Assembly (NCBI GenBank): GCA_964603435.1
Contig: CAZRUM010000018.1
Span: 1 to 16,922, forward strand
Length of the DNA: 16,922 nucleotides
Reading direction: 5' to 3'
Source: CAZRUM01 sp964603435
Lineage (GTDB): Bacteria; Patescibacteriota; Patescibacteriia; Magasanikbacterales; UBA922
The position numbers and the translations under genes were made by a program. This document shows positions 1 through 6,178 of the stretch, piece after piece. Under the pieces are notes generated by a model. The model was not told the origin of the DNA. It did not search any database and was given only the letters and a program-made list of their open reading frames with translations. The number at the start of each line of letters is the position of its first letter. The first letter of the stretch is position 1.

Positions 1-820
1 ATAGTGAAATTTCACGATAAGCCCAAGCTTGTTTTGTAAGATCATCATAAACTATCAAAACATCTTCGCCTTTGTCGGCAAAGTACTCAGCAATGGCAAC
101 ACCAGCATATGGAGCAATAAACGACATAGAAGCTGCGTCAGATGCACCAGCTACAACAACTGTTGTGTATTCCATAGCACCAGTCTCTTCCAATTTTGCT
201 ACAATACGAGCTACTTTAGACTCTTTTTGTCCAACAGCCACATAAACACATTTCATGTCCTGACCTTTTTGGTTGATGATAGCATCAATGGCAATCGCAG
301 TTTTACCAGTTTGTCTGTCGCCGATGATAAGCTCACGTTGACCACGTCCGATAGGTACCATAGAGTCAACTGACTTAATACCAGTCTGAACAGCTTGGTG
401 AACTGGGTGACGTTTCATAACACCAGGAGCAATCTTTTCTACTGGATAAAATTCTTTAGTTTTAATTTCTCCTTTGCCGTCAATTTCTTGCCCAAGAGCA
501 TTTACTACACGGCCAATCATAGCCTCTCCTACAGGTACTGACAAAATACGACCAGTACGTTTCACAGTGTCGTCTTGTTTAATACCTTTGTCTTCTCCCA
601 AAATCATAGCACCAACAGTCTCTTCTTCTAGATTTAGAGCCACACCCATGACTCCACCTGGGAATTCAAGCATCTCTTGTGATTGACATTTGGTAAGGCC
701 ATTCATACGGGCAATACCGTCACCCACTTCGATAACAGTACCAACCTCTTCGGTTTGCACAGTCTTTTCAAAGTCAGCAATGTGCTTTTTTAGTTCTTCA
801 ACGATTGCATTTGTAGACAT
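1..820 (-). CDS. atpA: F1F0 ATP synthase subunit alpha (partial, N-terminal 273 codons)
   Basis: The alpha subunit forms the F1 hexamer with beta, carries the non-catalytic nucleotide sites and acts on the cytoplasmic face of the membrane. The frame is open from ATG at 820 to the window edge, so the C-terminal part (the family is about 500 residues) is missing. The order is the N-terminal beta-barrel domain (about 24-95), the start of the nucleotide-binding domain with PVGEAMIGRVVNALG (96-110), then the P-loop GDRQTGKT at 167-174, almost the same position as in E. coli. VYDDLTKQAWAYR near the edge matches the Walker B region of alpha. The start is chosen because MSTNAIVEELKKHI aligns with the usual alpha N-terminus; no Shine-Dalgarno is visible. 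It lies 39 bp after the unknown 130-residue gene, as the last visible gene of the atp operon. The identification is certain. Confidence 0.97.
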   Translation of the reverse strand, partial: MSTNAIVEELKKHIADFEKTVQTEEVGTVIEVGDGIARMNGLTKCQSQEMLEFPGGVMGVALNLEEETVGAMILGEDKGIKQDDTVKRTGRILSVPVGEAMIGRVVNALGQEIDGKGEIKTKEFYPVEKIAPGVMKRHPVHQAVQTGIKSVDSMVPIGRGQRELIIGDRQTGKTAIAIDAIINQKGQDMKCVYVAVGQKESKVARIVAKLEETGAMEYTTVVVAGASDAASMSFIAPYAGVAIAEYFADKGEDVLIVYDDLTKQAWAYREISL

Positions 821-859
821 ATGTATAATTTTATATTTTATAAATAATAATTTTTTAAG

Positions 860-1252
860 TTATATCTTTTCTAATTTTTTCTTTTCTGTAATTAAATAAT
901 CATATATTCCATCCAACAAAGTATTACCTAATTTTATATCTTCTTTTTCGACTCTTTCCTTTCCTCTGACCGCTTCCATTAATTCTTTTTCCAATTTTAT
1001 TACATCTGGTGGTAAATCTTTAAATTTATGCTGTATTGATCCTGACATGGATACAATGTGTTGAAACCAATTTTTACGGACCTTATCTTCTCCTAAAAAA
1101 GTACCTTTAAATTCATCATCTATCATTTCTTCAGGAATTTCGTCACTCCAATTATCTTTTAAATATTTTACTTGCAAAAGCATTCTTTCCAGGATAGTCT
1201 TTTTTTCTTCTGGGTTTACAGCTCTTTCTCTGTGTGGAGTTTCACCTGTCAT
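860..1252 (-). CDS. Unknown 130-residue helical protein between atpH and atpA
   Basis: I do not recognise this gene. It begins 5 bp after the atpH stop and ends 39 bp before atpA, in the position where atpH is normally followed directly by atpA, so it is almost certainly co-transcribed with the ATP synthase. The protein is highly charged and predicted mostly helical, with lysine- and glutamate-rich ends (KKLEKI at the C-terminus) and no membrane segment or signal peptide. It has a single Trp pair (KDNWSDE and RKNWFQH) and no obvious catalytic motif. It is not an epsilon or gamma subunit by sequence. It could be an accessory or assembly factor or an extra stalk protein that compensates for the shortened AtpH; that is inference from position only. 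Confidence 0.75.
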   Translation of the reverse strand: MTGETPHRERAVNPEEKKTILERMLLQVKYLKDNWSDEIPEEMIDDEFKGTFLGEDKVRKNWFQHIVSMSGSIQHKFKDLPPDVIKLEKELMEAVRGKERVEKEDIKLGNTLLDGIYDYLITEKKKLEKI

Positions 1253-1257
1253 ATTTT

Positions 1258-1647
1258 CTAAACTAAACTTTGTTTTAAACTATTTAACTGTGTTTTTAGA
1301 CTTCCGTCTAATATCTTATCTTCAGTTCTAACAGCCACACCACCAAGTAGACTTTGGTCTATTGTCTCAATTGCTTCCACTTGCTGACCGAACGATTTCT
1401 TAATATTTTCCAATGTAGTTTCATCAAGTTTTCTAGCAGACATTATTTCTATCTCTACTACACCAGCTTCTTTTTTCGTTATACTTTCAAATTCTTTTAT
1501 AATATTGCCGGCTTGTTTTAGTTTTTGATTCGCAGACAAAACAGCAACAAACTTTTTTAGAGCTTCTGTCAATTTATCACCCGAAAGATCTCCTGCAATT
1601 TCGTACAAGGCTTCGGCGTATTGTTTATTGGAAATTTTCTTTGGCAT
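1258..1647 (-). CDS. atpH: ATP synthase subunit delta, shortened
   Basis: Delta (the OSCP equivalent) joins the top of F1 to the peripheral stalk b subunits. The C-terminal half is diagnostic: IEIMSARKLDE (about 67-77) resembles the VTSA..L strand, and IDQSLLGGVAVRTEDKILDGSL (around 97-118) matches the family signature DPSLIGGxxxRxGDxxxDGSV. The N-terminus KQYAEALYEIA fits the first helix RYAxALF. The protein has 129 residues against about 175-180 normally. The missing length falls in the middle, in the second half of the N-terminal helical domain, so that domain is condensed to about 55 residues. The start codon is preceded by an AU-rich leader without Shine-Dalgarno. A 110-bp palindromic repeat separates it from atpF upstream. 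Confidence 0.93.
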   Translation of the reverse strand: MPKKISNKQYAEALYEIAGDLSGDKLTEALKKFVAVLSANQKLKQAGNIIKEFESITKKEAGVVEIEIMSARKLDETTLENIKKSFGQQVEAIETIDQSLLGGVAVRTEDKILDGSLKTQLNSLKQSLV

Positions 1648-1662
1648 AATATTATAGTGATT

Positions 1663-1772
1663 ACATTCTAATTTCGAATCTATACGAATTTTCGAATTAC
1701 GAAAATATATTTATGTAGTATATTCGAAATTCGTAAATTCGTACCACGAAGTGGTTTTCGTAATTAGAATGT
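1663..1772. repeat. 110-bp palindromic intergenic repeat, copy 1
   Basis: The ends are inverted: ACATTCTAATT at the left and AATTAGAATGT at the right. The interior is built from repeated CGAAT/TTCGAA pieces and holds a small hairpin CCACGAAGTGG near 1744-1754. A copy with 107 of 110 identical bases lies at 3616-3725. The right end overlaps the atpF stop codon (TTA at 1772-1774 on the plus strand). It fills nearly the whole atpF-atpH gap. It carries no ORF, so it is a MITE- or REP-like element rather than an autonomous transposon. Confidence 0.85.
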
Positions 1773-2371
1773 TATTTCATATCCTCAATCGTCTTTTCAA
1801 TGAGTGTTTTATCCTTCTCATCTGTCATCTTTTCACTCATAATTTTTTCTACAGCAGCTACAACTAGGTTTATAGTTTCTTTTTTAATATCATCCATTAC
1901 CTCTTCTTTTTCAGCTTGGATATTTTGTTTGGCATGTACAATTAGAGTTTCAATTTCTGTTTTAGCTTTCTCTTTCATAGTCCCTGCTAGACCGTCAGCC
2001 TCTGTATGAGCAAGTTCTATCAATTTATTAGCCTCCACCTTTGCTTCATCAAGTTTTTCTTGATATTTTTGTTCGCTCATTTGTAGATTTGTTTCTACTT
2101 TTTTTGCATTATCAAGACTGTCGTCAATCATTTTCTTACGTTCTTCCAATTTTGTAGTTAATGGTTTTAATATTAAAAACCAAATAATGACGGCCACAAC
2201 AGCAAAGTTTAAAAGTTGAAACGCAAACAATTGACCGTTTAGACCAAGTGAGGTTGCTAAACTTTCATCGACAGCAGTTGTACCATGTGTGTCAGCTACT
2301 TCTGTGTGAGTATTTACCACTTCTATTTCTGCATGTGTGGTTTCCACTGCAGGCTCATTATGTTCTGGCAT
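1772..2371 (-). CDS. atpF: ATP synthase subunit b
   Basis: Subunit b forms the peripheral stalk, anchored by one N-terminal membrane helix. The membrane segment is at about 47-68 (LFAFQLLNFAVVAVIIWFLI), followed by the typical LKPLTTKLEERKKMIDDSL and a long charged coiled coil to residue 199. Position in the operon (after atpE, before atpH) fits. The unusual part is a roughly 45-residue acidic and His/Thr-rich extension before the membrane helix; b subunits normally begin within a few residues of it. No internal Met gives a better start before the helix, and the AU-rich leader before ATG 2371 resembles the other genes, so I keep the long form. The stop codon lies in the arm of the 110-bp repeat. 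Confidence 0.95.
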   Translation of the reverse strand: MPEHNEPAVETTHAEIEVVNTHTEVADTHGTTAVDESLATSLGLNGQLFAFQLLNFAVVAVIIWFLILKPLTTKLEERKKMIDDSLDNAKKVETNLQMSEQKYQEKLDEAKVEANKLIELAHTEADGLAGTMKEKAKTEIETLIVHAKQNIQAEKEEVMDDIKKETINLVVAAVEKIMSEKMTDEKDKTLIEKTIEDMK

Positions 2372-2429
2372 AAAATTTATTTAAAATAATTCAGTCAGAC
2401 AGGACCAAATTGATCCTGTTTTGATCGCT

Positions 2430-2651
2430 TTATTTTAAAGTGAAAACAACTACAAGTGCATAGATAGCGATAGCTTCGGCAAATGCAGCGCCCAATAGCA
2501 TGGGTACAAACAATTTACCAGCAGCTTCTGGGTTACGTCCGATAGCTTCCATAGCTTTGGCAACAAGTTTACCAATAGCTAGGGCTGGAAACATACCACC
2601 GATTCCCATAGTGAAAGCTTTTGCCATCACTACAATTGATGCGTGGTCCAT
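2430..2651 (-). CDS. atpE: ATP synthase subunit c (proteolipid ring)
   Basis: Subunit c forms the rotating membrane ring that carries ions. At 73 residues it has the family length, with two membrane helices (about 7-33 and 47-70) joined by the polar loop GRNPEAAG (38-45), the RNP matching the conserved R-Q/N-P. The ion-binding carboxylate is Glu59 in the second helix (AFAEAIAIY). The residue after it is Ala60, and the helix-1 position that is Gln in sodium-type rings is Ile26; only the Tyr of the sodium motif (Tyr64) is present. A proton ring is therefore more likely than a sodium ring (inference from known motifs). It lies between atpB and atpF. Confidence 0.97.
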   Translation of the reverse strand: MDHASIVVMAKAFTMGIGGMFPALAIGKLVAKAMEAIGRNPEAAGKLFVPMLLGAAFAEAIAIYALVVVFTLK

Positions 2652-2662
2652 AAAATTTATGG
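2648..2662 (-). promoter_or_regulatory. Perfect palindrome over the atpE start codon
   Basis: CCATAAAATTTATGG is a 7+1+7 palindrome. In the atpE mRNA it can fold into a small hairpin whose 3' arm contains the AUG and the following G. No Shine-Dalgarno is visible upstream. It may tune atpE translation, or it may be a by-product of the AU-rich start context common to these genes. Confidence 0.4.
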
Positions 2663-2737
2663 TTATTAGATAGTGACTACGACGAGGAGGTTGGGTTGTT
2701 TAGCCTCGTTAGAAACCATCTGTAAATTAAGGAGTAC

Positions 2738-2770
2738 AGAATAAGAAAAAAACTTTTTACTTCTTATTCT
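2738..2770. repeat. Stem-loop between atpB and atpE
   Basis: AGAATAAGAA at 2738-2747 pairs with TTCTTATTCT at 2761-2770, a perfect 10-bp stem with a 13-nt loop. It lies in the 131-bp gap between the atpB stop and the atpE start, close to the atpB stop. There is no T-run after it on the minus strand, so it is more likely an mRNA processing or stability element than a terminator. A weaker pairing (ACGAGG with CCTCGT, about 2679-2711) lies beside it. Confidence 0.5.
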
Positions 2771-2782
2771 TTATTCCCTATA

Positions 2783-3586
2783 TTAGTGATCTGCTCCGTG
2801 TGGTTCGGCTGTTGCAACTGTAAGATATACAATTGTAAGCATAGCAAATACGGCTGCTTGGATAAGACCAACTAATAATTCTAATAACATGAAAGGTGTT
2901 GGTACAAAAGCAGCTACTAGAGCAGAAATAACTGTAATCAAAACTTCACCAGCAAATACATTACCAAATAAACGAAGGGACAAGGAAACTACCTTGGCAA
3001 TTTCAGAAATTATTTCAATTAGACCAACTACAAATTCGATCAATGCTGTAAAGACAGAGATAAGACCAGCTCCAATACCTTCTTTAAATTTTTTAAAACT
3101 TTTTACCACGTTGACAATCTGAACAAATTTTCCTAAGTGCGTAAAAATACCAATGGTAGCAAAAGCATACACATGAGAAGCAACAATAGCCACTAGTGCC
3201 ATAGACAAGGTCAAATTCAAATCAGTGTTGGCGGGACGCAAGAGCATGTTATGTCCCATGGTAATACTACCAGTACCAGGAAGTAGTCCTAGCCAGTTTG
3301 AAAGTAAAATAAAAAAGAAGATCGAACCAACTACTGGCAAAAAGCGCAGAGTTTTTTTACGATCTCCAGTCACCTGGTCAAAATAACCGAGTACAGCTTC
3401 TACAAAAAATTCACAGGTATTTTGAAGTTTGTTTGGTCTAAGACGTGTACTTCTTTTTATCAAAATTCCCAACACTAAAAAAATAGCAATTGCGATCCAG
3501 GCATTTATCATTGTGTTAGTAATATTGATATTACCAATATGAAAAATTATCTCTGGGGCTAATGGTGGAATGTGAATATCAGTCAT
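2783..3586 (-). CDS. atpB: ATP synthase subunit a
   Basis: Subunit a forms the two ion half-channels beside the c ring in the membrane. At 267 residues it is within the family range. The essential arginine is Arg205 in SLSLRLFGNVFAGE (201-214), the hallmark motif of this subunit. Other recognisable parts are FLPVVGSIFFFILLSNWLGLLPG (82-104) and the C-terminal helix pair ending at about 257 (LLVGLIQAAVFAMLTIVYL). An inserted basic stretch, KFVQIVNVVKSFKKFKEG (153-170), lies between the middle membrane helices. It is the second gene of the operon, and a 110-bp repeat separates it from the atpZ-like gene. Confidence 0.97.
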   Translation of the reverse strand: MTDIHIPPLAPEIIFHIGNINITNTMINAWIAIAIFLVLGILIKRSTRLRPNKLQNTCEFFVEAVLGYFDQVTGDRKKTLRFLPVVGSIFFFILLSNWLGLLPGTGSITMGHNMLLRPANTDLNLTLSMALVAIVASHVYAFATIGIFTHLGKFVQIVNVVKSFKKFKEGIGAGLISVFTALIEFVVGLIEIISEIAKVVSLSLRLFGNVFAGEVLITVISALVAAFVPTPFMLLELLVGLIQAAVFAMLTIVYLTVATAEPHGADH

Positions 3587-3615
3587 ATTATTTTAGAAAT
3601 ATTTTGTTTTGGCTT

Positions 3616-3725
3616 ACATTCTAATTTCGAATCTATACGAATTTTCGAATTACGAAAATATATTTATGTAGTATATTCGAAATTCGTAAATTCGAACCAC
3701 GAAGTGGATTTCGTAATTTGAATGT
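3616..3725. repeat. 110-bp palindromic intergenic repeat, copy 2
   Basis: It is the same element as at 1663-1772 and differs at three positions, all in the right third. It has the same orientation, and the right end again overlaps the stop codon of the upstream gene (the TAA of the atpZ-like gene at 3725-3727). The left ends of both copies are preceded by TT and the right ends followed by TAT, but no clear target duplication can be defined. Confidence 0.85.
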
Positions 3726-3994
3726 TATTTTTTTTCTTCTTCATTTTCTATTCTGTCATATTCTTTGCCATATCGCTTGGCTTTGTTGTAAATCATTTTA
3801 CCAGAAAGCAAAGCGGCTGATAAGAAAGCAAATATGGTGAATAGAGCACCACTTTCGTATCTAGCATCTAGCCATTGTCCGATTAAAACAAAGATTACCA
3901 CTGGAGCAGCGATAGACAATCCAAAATCTCCTGTAATCTTTAGACCCATCATCAGATATTCTCTGTCTTTAGGGTCTTCGGGCAAAATAGGCAT
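3725..3994 (-). CDS. AtpZ/AtpI-like ATP synthase accessory membrane protein
   Basis: It is a small protein (89 residues) with two membrane helices at about 24-41 and 50-68, a short polar turn between them (GQWLDARYESG) and a charged C-terminal tail (KAKRYGKEYDRIENEEEKK). The G-x-W-L-D turn followed by a second glycine-containing helix fits the AtpZ / ATPase_gene1 family, which precedes atpB in many bacteria and is linked to ATP synthase assembly or Mg/Ca transport. It is the first gene of this operon, 40 bp downstream of a good promoter. AtpI proper is longer with four helices, so AtpZ is the better match. Confidence 0.8.
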   Translation of the reverse strand: MPILPEDPKDREYLMMGLKITGDFGLSIAAPVVIFVLIGQWLDARYESGALFTIFAFLSAALLSGKMIYNKAKRYGKEYDRIENEEEKK

Positions 3995-4033
3995 AAATTA
4001 GCCAAAAAATTAAGTTGTATAGGAAACGCCATT

Positions 4034-4062
4034 ATTTTACCTTGTTTTTCAATACTAGTCAA
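4034..4062 (-). promoter_or_regulatory. Promoter of the atp operon
   Basis: Read on the minus strand there is TTGACT (4062-4057), a 17-bp spacer and TAAAAT (4039-4034). The expected start near 4027 leaves a leader of about 33 nt before the atpZ-like ATG at 3994. Confidence 0.75.
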
Positions 4063-4137
4063 TATCTATTTTAAGTTGAGAATGTTAATAAGTTTTACCA
4101 CCCAGAGAGATTTTGAAATAAATATAGCTTAGCCCTA

Positions 4138-4166
4138 TTGACAAAATCTATCTTTTATTGTAGTAT
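4138..4166 (+). promoter_or_regulatory. Promoter of the rightward small-ORF unit
   Basis: There is a perfect TTGACA (4138-4143), a 17-bp spacer and TAGTAT (4161-4166), giving an expected start near 4173. The -35 and first half of the spacer closely resemble the rightward promoter at 7711-7739. The region 3995-4137 between the two divergent promoters holds nothing else I can recognise. Confidence 0.65.
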
Positions 4167-4235
4167 CCAAGTAATTATGGCTGTCGCAAACTATGCGATT
4201 TTGGCTGTAACACACAGAAAAAAGAGAGGGGCAAG

Positions 4236-4460
4236 ATGCCTGTCGAGAAAAGAGGTCGAGAAAAAACTCCTCCCCCACGCTCTGTGCCGGTCAAGAGCGA
4301 GTCGGGAGTTGCTGGCCGCAAACATGTGGTGCGAAATGATCAAGGTGGGTATTCCCTGAGGGACTCATTTGGAGCGGGCCCTGATACAGGGAATTACACT
4401 GCGAAACGGCTCAACGCTTCTCGTTGGGGGAATGGAGGCTTCTTCAGAGAAGATGGTTGA
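4236..4460 (+). CDS. Small basic, GC-rich protein of unknown function
   Basis: I do not recognise this product. It is a 74-residue ORF rich in Gly, Arg, Lys, Asn and Pro, probably disordered, with a few aromatic residues in the second half (GGYSLRDSFGAG, SRWGNGGFFREDG). It has no membrane segment, cysteine or signal peptide. Support for coding: a good promoter about 60 bp upstream, a GAGG core 6 nt before the ATG, a TGA stop, and a strong hairpin after it. Composition is much more GC-rich than the neighbours, like the 58-residue peptide at 14845-15021, which also has a Shine-Dalgarno while the housekeeping genes do not. The alternative is that this region is a structured RNA: several hairpins fall inside the ORF, for example CCCTG-ATA-CAGGG and CTTCT-TCAG-AGAAG. 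Confidence 0.5.
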   Translation: MPVEKRGREKTPPPRSVPVKSESGVAGRKHVVRNDQGGYSLRDSFGAGPDTGNYTAKRLNASRWGNGGFFREDG

Positions 4461-4476
4461 GAGCGACAGTCACCCC

Positions 4477-4510
4477 CCCCCACACAGACATGGGTGATCT
4501 GTGCAGGGGG
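4477..4510 (+). other. Strong stem-loop downstream of the small ORF
   Basis: A run of C (4473-4481) pairs with GGGGG (4506-4510), and CACAGA (4483-4488) pairs with TCTGTG (4498-4503), giving a GC-rich stem of about 11 bp with a 9-nt loop. It lies 17 nt after the small ORF stop and just before the larger terminal palindrome. It may protect the 3' end of the transcript or belong to a structured RNA. Confidence 0.5.
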
Positions 4511-4518
4511 AAGGCTGG

Positions 4519-4598
4519 AAATAAAACAACCTGATATCACTAGCCTGCTATTAATATATTTAATAATAGACTAGGGAGGTAATCAGGTTGTTTTATTT
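4519..4598. terminator. Bidirectional hairpin between the convergent small ORF and tatD
   Basis: The 17-base arms at 4519-4535 and 4582-4598 are perfectly complementary (core AACAACCTGAT / ATCAGGTTGTT), with a nested second stem CTATTA / TAATAATAG inside. The plus strand continues into a T-rich run (4591-4607), as expected for an intrinsic terminator. The right arm runs through the tatD stop codon (4593-4595). It probably ends both converging transcripts. Confidence 0.75.
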
Positions 4599-5504
4599 TT
4601 TTATTTTAACAAACAACCCCAAAGCATTTTTTAATGTTTGTTCTCTCACTTCGTCTTCTGGTATCTTTTTTACTTCAGCGATTTTCTTTGTCACTTCCTC
4701 TACCATCCATGGCTCACAACGCTCTCCCCTATATTTTTGTGGAGCAAGATATGGTGAATCTGTTTCGACCAGCATTCTGTCTAGCGGACATTTTTCTAGT
4801 ACTTCGAGTAATTCTTCTTGTGGTTTCGGATCAGTTTTTTTTGGGGGGAAAGTAACAATACCTGTAAAACCAAGATGTAGACCTAATTTTAAAAACTTTT
4901 CTGCATTGGTCCAGTTTGAACTATAACAATGTATAACGCCCCAATTCTGATGGAGTGGAACGACTGAAGAATCCCGTTGTACATGAGTCAATAAACGGGA
5001 TCTTTCGCTACGCTCAAGATTGGTTAGGAGTTCTATCATCTCATCATAAGCATCTCTTACATGAATAACTAGTGGTAAATTATGTTTTTTTGCAAATTGA
5101 TATTGTTTGGTAAAGATTTCTTTTTGTTTTTCTACCACAACTTTCCTGTCTACATCTTTAGGTAAATGAAAAAAATCTAATCCAGTCTCCCCTACTGCTA
5201 TTACTTTTTCTGATTTTGCCAGCTCTCCATAATACTCTTCATCAAAATCTTCTTCTCGTGAAACAAAGCTATCTTCTTCCTCGTCTATATGAGTTGGGAA
5301 AAGATGCACAGGGTGAAGACCTATAGTTGCATAAATATCATCGTACTTCTCTGCAAATTCTACAGCTTTTTTTGAAGTGTTTTTTTGTGTACCCACTGCA
5401 TTTAATATTGTGTTTTTATCACGACAAACAGAGATGACTTCATCGAAGTCATCTTTGTAAGCGTTAAATTGAATGTGACAATGTGTGTCTATTATTCGAG
5501 TCAT
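4593..5504 (-). CDS. tatD: TatD-family metal-dependent hydrolase / DNase
   Basis: TatD proteins are cytoplasmic two-metal TIM-barrel hydrolases, often 3'-5' exonucleases in DNA repair. From the chosen start the protein begins MTRIIDTHCHI, containing the metal-binding HxH. Other family motifs in order are ATIGLHPVH, VIAVGETGLDFF (metal-bridging Glu), LPLVIHVRDAYDEM (His), GVIHCYSS (His) and MLVETDSPYLAP (Asp). The frame is open to an in-frame ATG at 5531; 5504 fits the family N-terminus, while 5510 has AAGG 8 nt upstream and is also possible. Two parts are odd: an acidic insertion (THIDEEEDSFVSREEDFDEEYY) after the HPVH motif, and an in-frame segment of about 20 residues (RSERSRLLTHVQRDSSVVP) encoded by a palindrome. 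It follows metG and cvpA; metG-tatD linkage is common in bacteria. Confidence 0.93.
   Translation of the reverse strand: MTRIIDTHCHIQFNAYKDDFDEVISVCRDKNTILNAVGTQKNTSKKAVEFAEKYDDIYATIGLHPVHLFPTHIDEEEDSFVSREEDFDEEYYGELAKSEKVIAVGETGLDFFHLPKDVDRKVVVEKQKEIFTKQYQFAKKHNLPLVIHVRDAYDEMIELLTNLERSERSRLLTHVQRDSSVVPLHQNWGVIHCYSSNWTNAEKFLKLGLHLGFTGIVTFPPKKTDPKPQEELLEVLEKCPLDRMLVETDSPYLAPQKYRGERCEPWMVEEVTKKIAEVKKIPEDEVREQTLKNALGLFVKIKK
4955..5017. repeat. Palindromic insertion inside the tatD coding region
   Basis: ATCCCGTT (4971-4978) and AACGGGAT (4994-5001) are perfect inverted arms with a 15-nt loop. The flanks extend the pairing imperfectly (ACGACTGAAGA on one side, TCTTTCGCTACG on the other). The segment encodes an Arg/Ser-rich stretch with no counterpart in the usual TatD sequence between the helix ending LLTNLE and the strand NWGVIHCYSS. 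It keeps the frame, like the protein-coding palindromic elements known in Rickettsia (comparison by analogy only). Confidence 0.65.
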
Positions 5505-5522
5505 AATCATTAAAAAAGCCTT

Positions 5523-5602
5523 ATAGAACACAGATTTAACTGATAAAACAGATAAAAACAGATCTGTTAAAATTATTTTAATCTGTTAAATCTGTGTTCT
5601 AT
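5523..5602. repeat. 80-bp palindromic element between cvpA and tatD
   Basis: The 18-base arms are perfectly complementary: ATAGAACACAGATTTAAC at 5523-5540 and its inverse at 5585-5602. The interior repeats the unit (A)ACAGAT several times and contains AACAGATCTGTT. It is close in layout and in its end sequence (ATAGAAC) to the element at 9806-9893. It fills most of the cvpA-tatD gap and may act as a processing or partial termination hairpin. Confidence 0.8.
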
Positions 5603-5619
5603 TTATTTTCTTAGATTGA

Positions 5620-6156
5620 CTATAGGAGAACTCCCTCAACAAAATCAACTGAGCTTTGTAGTATTCTAAGAGCCTCTGGTAAAAGAGGCAGTAATACATT
5701 GGCCATGGAAATACAAATCGGAGCCAAAAAGGAATCGGCAATGCGAATCATGATAGCTTCTGATAGTGGAAATTTGTCTATAAAATATAAAATAAGACCA
5801 ATAGTAATCATACCTTCAAACAAGCCTATCACAACTCCCAAAAATCTATTAATACCTTTTATAAATGGCATGCGTGTAAGAAAACTGAGCGATTTGTCTA
5901 CAATCCAGAAACCAAAACCAACTAATCTATTTATTATCACAAAAGCAATAATAAACATAAGTACCTTTGGCATGTTACCTTCCCAACCTGTAATGCTCAT
6001 TAGCCAACCAGCCATTGGTTCGTAATAGCGAGAAGCTAAGTAAGCACCGAGTACTGTACCCAAAAGTGAACCTAGAGTATGGATAAGACCAAACCAAAAA
6101 CCAAAAATGGCAAAACCACCTATGATTATAAAAAGGATGACATCAAATAAACCCAT
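5620..6156 (-). CDS. CvpA-family membrane protein
   Basis: The protein has 178 residues with four hydrophobic segments at about 4-24, 26-44, 62-84 and 104-125, and a moderately hydrophobic C-terminal helix. The N-terminus GLFDVILFIIIGGFAIFGFWFG, with the later LGxxLGxxLG pattern, fits the CvpA / colicin V production family (normally 160-190 residues). The biochemical role of this family is poorly defined; it has been linked to colicin V export and envelope functions. It starts 22 bp after metG and precedes tatD, so these three probably form one operon. The start codon lies in an AU-rich context without Shine-Dalgarno. Confidence 0.8.
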   Translation of the reverse strand: MGLFDVILFIIIGGFAIFGFWFGLIHTLGSLLGTVLGAYLASRYYEPMAGWLMSITGWEGNMPKVLMFIIAFVIINRLVGFGFWIVDKSLSFLTRMPFIKGINRFLGVVIGLFEGMITIGLILYFIDKFPLSEAIMIRIADSFLAPICISMANVLLPLLPEALRILQSSVDFVEGVLL

Positions 6157-6178
6157 ATAATTTATTTAAAATTTAAAA

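Noticed and set aside
2430..2651. Sodium-type c ring
   Set aside because: The Gln and Ser of the sodium-binding motif are replaced by Ile26 and Ala60; only the Glu and Tyr remain.
4138..4535. tmRNA or RNase P RNA in the GC-rich rightward unit
   Set aside because: No CCA-type 3' end, no tRNA-like domain and no conserved RNase P core sequences could be found.
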